DNA from: Acidiferrobacter sp.
Lineage (GTDB): Bacteria; Pseudomonadota; Gammaproteobacteria; Acidiferrobacterales; Acidiferrobacteraceae
Length of the DNA: 9,708 bases
Direction: 5' to 3'
NCBI GenBank assembly: GCA_027335965.1
Contig: DAHWGZ010000055.1
Span: 1-9,708, forward strand
The notes under the pieces are model-generated. The model searched no databases. It saw only the letters and a program-made list of their open reading frames with translations, and was not told where the DNA came from. A program made the translations under genes and the position numbers. This document shows positions 5,776 through 9,708 of the stretch, piece by piece (within the stretch, counting starts at the first letter, position 1; every line of letters begins with the position of its first letter).

Positions 5776-6461
5776 GACACCTCGCGTGCGGCGGCCCTCA
5801 TGACCTCCTCGAACATGGTCGCGGTCAGGCGCCGTGTCTGCGTGTTGTAGCGGCTGCAATGATAAGAATCCCACACGATGCGACCCGCCACCTCATGACG
5901 CGCGCCGTGCGCGAAGCGGTAACGCGAAAGCGGCGCGCCGTAGGCCCGCAGCACGGCCTCGTGGGCAATGCGGCCCAGGGCCATGATAACGCCACCCTCG
6001 GGTAGCGCGGCAAGCTCCGCGTTCAGATAGGGCGCGCAGGTCCGGATCTCCTCCGCGGTCGGACGATTGGCCGGGGGCACGCATTTGACGGCATTGGTGA
6101 TGCGCGCGCCGGCCAGCACCAGCCCATCGCCCACCGCCAGCGACTGCGCGCGATTGGCGATCCCCAGGCGATGAAGGGTCTCGTAGAGCAGGATGCCCGC
6201 GAAGTCGCCGGTAAACGGGCGGCCTGTGGCGTTGGCGCCATGGAGTCCGGGCGCAAGCCCCACGATCACGAGGCGCGCGGACTCATCGCCGAACACCGGC
6301 ACCGGCCGGCAGCGGTACTCGGGGTGGCGGTCCTTGATCTCGTCACGAAACGCCGCGAGCCTCGCGCACTGCCGGCAACGCGACAGCGCCGCCGCCGCGC
6401 GCCCCGGCGGGCCGGCCGCCTCCCGCTTGGGCGATGCCCGCCGCCTTGCCGCTGCGCTCAT
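5772..6461 (-). CDS. Family 5 uracil-DNA glycosylase (UDGb type)
   Basis: This enzyme removes uracil, and in characterised relatives also hypoxanthine and other deaminated bases, from DNA to start base excision repair. The motif GLAPGLHGANATGRPFTGD (68-86) is the family 5 form of motif A, which lacks the catalytic Asp of family 1 enzymes. The second active-site motif is SYHCSRYNTQT (199-209), where the HPS of many relatives is HCS. Four cysteines are suitably placed for the family's 4Fe-4S cluster: Cys29 and Cys32 (CRQC), Cys127 (VKCVPP) and Cys142 (RTCAPY). Length is 229, with a basic N-terminal extension. The ATG overlaps the nagZ stop and the stop overlaps the uvrC start, both as ATGA. It therefore sits in one tightly coupled unit with the nucleotide excision nuclease. 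There is no signal peptide; it acts in the cytosol. Confidence 0.9.
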   Translation of the reverse strand: MSAAARRRASPKREAAGPPGRAAAALSRCRQCARLAAFRDEIKDRHPEYRCRPVPVFGDESARLVIVGLAPGLHGANATGRPFTGDFAGILLYETLHRLGIANRAQSLAVGDGLVLAGARITNAVKCVPPANRPTAEEIRTCAPYLNAELAALPEGGVIMALGRIAHEAVLRAYGAPLSRYRFAHGARHEVAGRIVWDSYHCSRYNTQTRRLTATMFEEVMRAAAREVS

Positions 6462-7489
6462 GGCGACTCGCTAAACGATGACCGCAAGAGCTCGCAGGAC
6501 GCGTGATAGTCGGGGTTTGCGGCAAGCTCGTCTGCGGTCCACGCCGGGCGCCCGTGCAGGCGCGTCATGCGCGCCTGCGACAAGGGGTTGGCGTAGCCTG
6601 CGAGCGCCCCGAGCAGGCCATCGAGCCCTTGCGGGTCGTTGCACGCCAGCACGACATCGCAACCCGCGGCCAGGGCCTTGCGGGCGCGCTCGCCGAGGTC
6701 GCCTGCGCCATGGGCGCCGGCCATGCTGAGGTCGTCGCTGAAGATCACCCCGCTGAAGCGCTGCGTCTTGCGCAACACCTCTTGCAGCCACACGCGCGAG
6801 AAGCCGGCGGGTTCCGCGTCAACCCGCGGATACACGACATGCGCGGGCATGACCGCCGCCAGCACCGTCGGACCCAGGCGCGCGAACGGCACGAGGTCGG
6901 CGTTCTTCAGGACCGACAGCGGGCGGTCGTCGACCGGCAATTCGGTATGCGAATCCCCCATCACCCCGCCGTGCCCGGGAAAGTGCTTGCCGCAGGCCGC
7001 CATCCCCGCCTGCGTCATGCCCAGCACATATTGCCGGGCGAGCTCGGTCACTACCAGCGGATCTTCGGCGAATGCCCGGTCACCGATCACGGTGCTCACG
7101 CCGCGCCCGAGATCGAGCACCGGCGCAAAGCTCATGTCCACGCCATGGGCCAGCAGTTCGGCGGCCATGACATAGCCCGCCGCGTGCGCCAGCTTGCGCC
7201 CACGCGCGCGATCGAGCGCATGGATCTCGCCGATGCGCGCGCCCGCCGGAAGGGCGGTGAACCCCTCCCGGAAACGCTGGATGCGCCCGCCTTCGTGATC
7301 GACCGTGATAATGAGCGGGGGGTTGCGCAGGGCGCGGATCTCCGCGGTCAGCGCGCGCAATTGGGCCGGGTTCTCGTAATTCCGGCTAAAGAGAATCACG
7401 CCCCCGACCAGCGGGTGGCGCAGCTGTTCGCGCTCCTGCGGCTGCAGCGTGGTTCCCACCAAATCCATCATGACTGGACCCAAGGACAT
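6458..7489 (-). CDS. nagZ: Beta-N-acetylhexosaminidase, muropeptide recycling
   Basis: NagZ is a cytosolic glycoside hydrolase family 3 enzyme. It cuts N-acetylglucosamine from 1,6-anhydro-muropeptides taken up during cell-wall turnover, producing the anhydro-MurNAc peptides that can induce AmpC-type beta-lactamases where that circuit exists. The signatures are in order: GGVILFSRNYENP (29-41), ITVDHEGGRIQRF (61-73), GKHFPGHGGVMGDSH (167-181) and VIFSDDLSMAGA (248-259). Asp252 is the expected nucleophile, and the Asp179/His181 pair is the acid-base dyad typical of NagZ. Length is 343, close to the E. coli protein. There is no signal peptide. GGAG overlapping the stop of the upstream YkuD gene (TAAGGAG) serves as the ribosome binding site, only nine bases separating the two genes. 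This makes a cell-wall recycling pair within the operon. Confidence 0.97.
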   Translation of the reverse strand: MSLGPVMMDLVGTTLQPQEREQLRHPLVGGVILFSRNYENPAQLRALTAEIRALRNPPLIITVDHEGGRIQRFREGFTALPAGARIGEIHALDRARGRKLAHAAGYVMAAELLAHGVDMSFAPVLDLGRGVSTVIGDRAFAEDPLVVTELARQYVLGMTQAGMAACGKHFPGHGGVMGDSHTELPVDDRPLSVLKNADLVPFARLGPTVLAAVMPAHVVYPRVDAEPAGFSRVWLQEVLRKTQRFSGVIFSDDLSMAGAHGAGDLGERARKALAAGCDVVLACNDPQGLDGLLGALAGYANPLSQARMTRLHGRPAWTADELAANPDYHASCELLRSSFSESP

Positions 7490-7498
7490 AGCGTCTCC

Positions 7499-7984
7499 TT
7501 ACGCAATGACACGCACGCGGGTGCCGGGCGGCACCCGATCAAAGAGTTCCATGACCTCGTCGTTACGCATCTTGATGCAGCCGTGCGACGAGGGTATGCC
7601 CATGGGGTCCTCGTCCGGGGCCCCATGGATGTAGATATAACGGCGCATGGTATCGACCTCGCCCAGACGATTTGCGCCCACCACAAGCCCGCTCAACCAC
7701 AGGATGCGCGTCAGCACCCAGTCCCTTTGGGGGTGGAGGCGACGCAAGGCCGGGCTATAGATCTCGCCAGTCGGGCGACGCCCGACGAACACCGTCCCGC
7801 GCGCGGCGCCGGCGCCGACCTTGGCGCGCACGACATGCAGGCCCCGTGGCGTCTGATAACTCCCATAGCGCTCGCCCACGCCGTTTTTGGCGGTGGCCAC
7901 CGCGATGTCCCAGAGCACGCGCCCGCCCTCGCGCTCGCAGAGCCGCAACCGCTGGGTGGCGACATCGATCTCGATGTAGGGCAT
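7499..7984 (-). CDS. Leaderless YkuD-domain L,D-transpeptidase-family enzyme
   Basis: The 161-residue protein is a bare YkuD catalytic domain. The active-site segment runs from IHGAPDED (119-126) to IPSSHGCIKMRNDEV (130-144), with Cys136 as nucleophile and His120 and His134 nearby. It starts MPYIEIDVATQRLRL, a typical first strand of the fold, so there is no signal peptide, membrane anchor, LysM or peptidoglycan-binding domain. Most YkuD enzymes crosslink peptidoglycan in the periplasm and need an export signal. Known leaderless members such as ElsL of Acinetobacter baumannii act in the cytosol as L,D-carboxypeptidases on recycled peptides. Since nagZ follows after nine bases, that recycling role is the better inference here. 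The ATG directly abuts the rlmD stop (TAGATG), with GAGGGA upstream. Choosing a start further upstream would run into rlmD, so a missed signal peptide is unlikely. The domain call is firm; the exact activity is inferred. Confidence 0.9.
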   Translation of the reverse strand: MPYIEIDVATQRLRLCEREGGRVLWDIAVATAKNGVGERYGSYQTPRGLHVVRAKVGAGAARGTVFVGRRPTGEIYSPALRRLHPQRDWVLTRILWLSGLVVGANRLGEVDTMRRYIYIHGAPDEDPMGIPSSHGCIKMRNDEVMELFDRVPPGTRVRVIA

Positions 7985-9304
7985 CTAGCCGTCCCTCGTA
8001 AACAAGGCCATGGCCTCGACGTGATGGGTCTGCGGGAACATGTCCACGACGCCTGCGCGCGCCAGGCGATACCCCGCCTCGCGCACGAGCCACTGCGCGT
8101 CGCGCGCCAAGGTCGCGGGATTGCACGACACATAGACGAGTCGCGGCACGCCGCGTGCCGCGAGCGTCCTGACCGCCGCCATCGCCCCGGTCCGCGGGGG
8201 ATCGAGGAGCGCTGCGTCGAACAGCCGGTCCCCGAGCAGATCGCCCAGGGTCTCGGCGTCCAGGTCCGCCGATGCGAACGTGGCGTTGTCGAGGCCGTTG
8301 GCGCGGGCATTGGCGCACCCCTTGTCGACCAGCGCGGGCAGGCCCTCGACACCCAATACCGAGGCCGCGCGCCGCGCGATGGGCAGCGTGAAATTTCCAA
8401 GACCGCAGAAAAGGTCGAGCACGCGACTGCCGGCGTGAAGCCCCAGCCAGTCCACCGCCTGCGCCACCATGGCCTTGTTGGTCTCGCCGTTCACTTGAAT
8501 GAAATCCAGGGGCCCGAAGTTCAGGTCGACGGCAAACTCCGGCAGGGCATAGTGCAGGGTCTCACCGGGGCCGCCCACATACTGCATGGTCTCCGGCCCG
8601 CCGGCCTGGACATGCATGGCAAATCCATGCGTCTCCCCGAAGGTCGCGAGCGCCCGCCGGTCCGCGTCGCTCAGCTCGCGCAGATGGCGCAGCACCAAGG
8701 CCGCGGCATCGTCGCCGGCCGCGAACTCGATCTGCGGGATGGCCTCGGGGCGGGACAGGCCCTCGATGAGCGCCTTCACGTCGGCAAGACGCGCGCCGAG
8801 GCGCGCATCGAGCGTGTGGCAGTAGGACAGGGGCGCGATATAGGAATGTCGGCGCTCGCGAAACCCCAGCAAAAGCCCGCCCTTCTTGTCGACGACCCGC
8901 GCCCCGAGCCGGGCCTTGCGCCGATAAGCGAAGACCGGACCCGCGACCGGGGGCGCCCAGTCCGCGCACTCCAGCTGGGCGATATGGGCGAAGGCCTCGC
9001 GCACGATGCCCTCCTTGGCGGCTAGCTGGGCGGCCGGCTCCAGGTGCTGGAGCTGACAACCGCCGCACACGCCGAAATGCGCGCACCGCGCCTCCACGCG
9101 CTTTGCGGAGCGCAACAGGATCTCTTGCACCACGCCCATGTCGTAGCGGCGCCGGCGCCCGGCATAACGAAATCGCACCTCCTCGCCTGGCAACGCGCCA
9201 TCCACGAACACCACCTTGCCATCGCAGTGTCCGACGCCGGAACCATCATGATTCAGGGAGGCGATGACACAGGTCGCGTCCTCCGGCAGGCGCCGGGCCC
9301 TCAT
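7985..9304 (-). CDS. rlmD: 23S rRNA (uracil(1939)-C(5))-methyltransferase
   Basis: RlmD (RumA) methylates U1939 of 23S rRNA using S-adenosylmethionine. I use the ATG at 9302-9304, which overlaps the upstream stop as ATGA and has GGGAGG before it; a GTG six codons upstream is the alternative. The product is 439 residues, close to the 433 of E. coli. An N-terminal TRAM domain (about 10-65) is followed by a 4Fe-4S set, Cys74, Cys80 and Cys83 (CAHFGVCGGC) with Cys162. The methyltransferase domain has LDLFCGLGNFTL (296-307) for cofactor binding, LLDPPR (366-371), the catalytic Cys394 in VSCNPATLARD and the base Glu430 in QTHHVEAMALF. All key residues are present. It lies between the exonuclease and the YkuD gene in one transcription unit. 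Confidence 0.95.
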   Translation of the reverse strand: MRARRLPEDATCVIASLNHDGSGVGHCDGKVVFVDGALPGEEVRFRYAGRRRRYDMGVVQEILLRSAKRVEARCAHFGVCGGCQLQHLEPAAQLAAKEGIVREAFAHIAQLECADWAPPVAGPVFAYRRKARLGARVVDKKGGLLLGFRERRHSYIAPLSYCHTLDARLGARLADVKALIEGLSRPEAIPQIEFAAGDDAAALVLRHLRELSDADRRALATFGETHGFAMHVQAGGPETMQYVGGPGETLHYALPEFAVDLNFGPLDFIQVNGETNKAMVAQAVDWLGLHAGSRVLDLFCGLGNFTLPIARRAASVLGVEGLPALVDKGCANARANGLDNATFASADLDAETLGDLLGDRLFDAALLDPPRTGAMAAVRTLAARGVPRLVYVSCNPATLARDAQWLVREAGYRLARAGVVDMFPQTHHVEAMALFTRDG

Positions 9305-9708
9305 GCGCCGGCCGCCTCCCACGCCTGCAAAAACGCCGACAGATGCGGCTTGCCGGCGGCAGCCAGGACAGCCTTCAGCCGCTCCTCCTCCTGCCCATGG
9401 GCCTCGGGCGTGAGGTGCCCGCGCATGAGCTCCAACCGCAGGAACACGAGATAGGTGTTCAAGACGTCGGTCTCGCAGTAGTCGCGGATGCCGTCGATCT
9501 CGCCGCGGCGATAACGGTCCCAGACCTCGGCGCCGTCATGGCCTTGCTTGCCGGGAAAGCCGAGAAACGCCGATATGTCGTCCAGGGGCGCCGTGGCGCG
9601 TGCCTGGTAGCCCGACAGCACATCCATCACATCCGTATGCCGGGCATGATAGCGGCTTAGGTAATTGTTCCAGCGAAACGTGCTGTCCTCATCGCCGGTC
9701 TCCCAATA
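9301..9708 (-). CDS. PolB-related 3'-5' exonuclease, C-terminal part
   Basis: The frame stays open to the end of the window, giving 135 residues; the start and the first catalytic motif lie outside. The visible part matches the predicted 3'-5' exonucleases related to the PolB proofreading domain (DNA_pol_B_exo2). In order it shows FRWNNYLSRYH, HTDVMDVLSGYQAR, APLDDISAFLGFPGK, GAEVWDRYRRGEIDGI, and YCETDVLNTYLVFLRLELMRG. The acidic residues Asp26 and/or Asp29 (HTDVMD), and Asp81 in YCETD with Tyr77, fit the later motifs of a DEDD-type nuclease (numbering from the first visible residue). It would trim single-stranded 3' ends in DNA repair or turnover, but the cellular role of this family is poorly known. 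It is the first visible gene of the operon, and its stop overlaps the rlmD start as ATGA. Confidence 0.88.
   Translation of the reverse strand, partial: YWETGDEDSTFRWNNYLSRYHARHTDVMDVLSGYQARATAPLDDISAFLGFPGKQGHDGAEVWDRYRRGEIDGIRDYCETDVLNTYLVFLRLELMRGHLTPEAHGQEEERLKAVLAAAGKPHLSAFLQAWEAAGA

Noticed and set aside
6503..9025. An 840-codon open frame on the plus strand, antisense to nagZ, the YkuD gene and rlmD
   Set aside because: The opposite strand encodes three complete, recognisable enzymes with all catalytic residues. Long antisense frames are common where TTA, CTA and TCA codons are rare. The translation is rich in Arg, His and Gly without any domain.

Overview
The window looks like a GC-rich chromosomal segment of a proteobacterium, most likely a gammaproteobacterium. 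The main evidence is the uvrC-pgsA pair arranged as in Escherichia coli, together with RlmD, NagZ and a PolB-related exonuclease of proteobacterial type. An exported DsrE-like protein would fit a sulfur-oxidising lineage, but that is a weak inference and I do not name a genus.

Left part, positions 1 to about 2570, plus strand. It holds an exported DsrE/F-like protein (45-569) followed by a strong GC hairpin. A gene-poor stretch of nearly 700 bases comes next. Then come two small lipoprotein genes joined by an ATGA overlap (1263-1784 and 1781-2302), with a candidate sigma70-type promoter about 190 bases upstream of the first. A degraded 3' end of what looks like an IS3-family transposase (2443-2571) closes this part. 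Base composition and codon use here are less GC-biased than in the rest of the window, so it looks like an accessory segment.

Middle, 2765-3316, plus strand. A single gene encodes a CDKN3-like dual-specificity protein phosphatase with an intact HCxxGxxR loop. It converges on the minus-strand operon across a 75-base gap filled with GC hairpins.

Right part, 3392-9708, minus strand. Seven genes are packed head to tail with overlaps or gaps of 0-9 bases. In transcription order they are a PolB-like 3'-5' exonuclease (5' end outside the window), rlmD, a YkuD-domain enzyme without signal peptide, nagZ, a family-5 uracil-DNA glycosylase, uvrC and pgsA. The operon mixes DNA repair (exonuclease, UDG, UvrC), rRNA methylation (RlmD), cytosolic muropeptide recycling (NagZ and probably the YkuD enzyme) and phospholipid synthesis (PgsA). 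Three of its products carry cysteine sets of the kind that hold 4Fe-4S clusters.

The most interesting points are the leaderless YkuD enzyme beside nagZ, probably a cytosolic L,D-carboxypeptidase like ElsL; a sharply bounded AT-rich, rare-codon island inside uvrC; and the tandem lipoprotein pair of unknown function. I found no CRISPR array, phage module, tRNA or rRNA.
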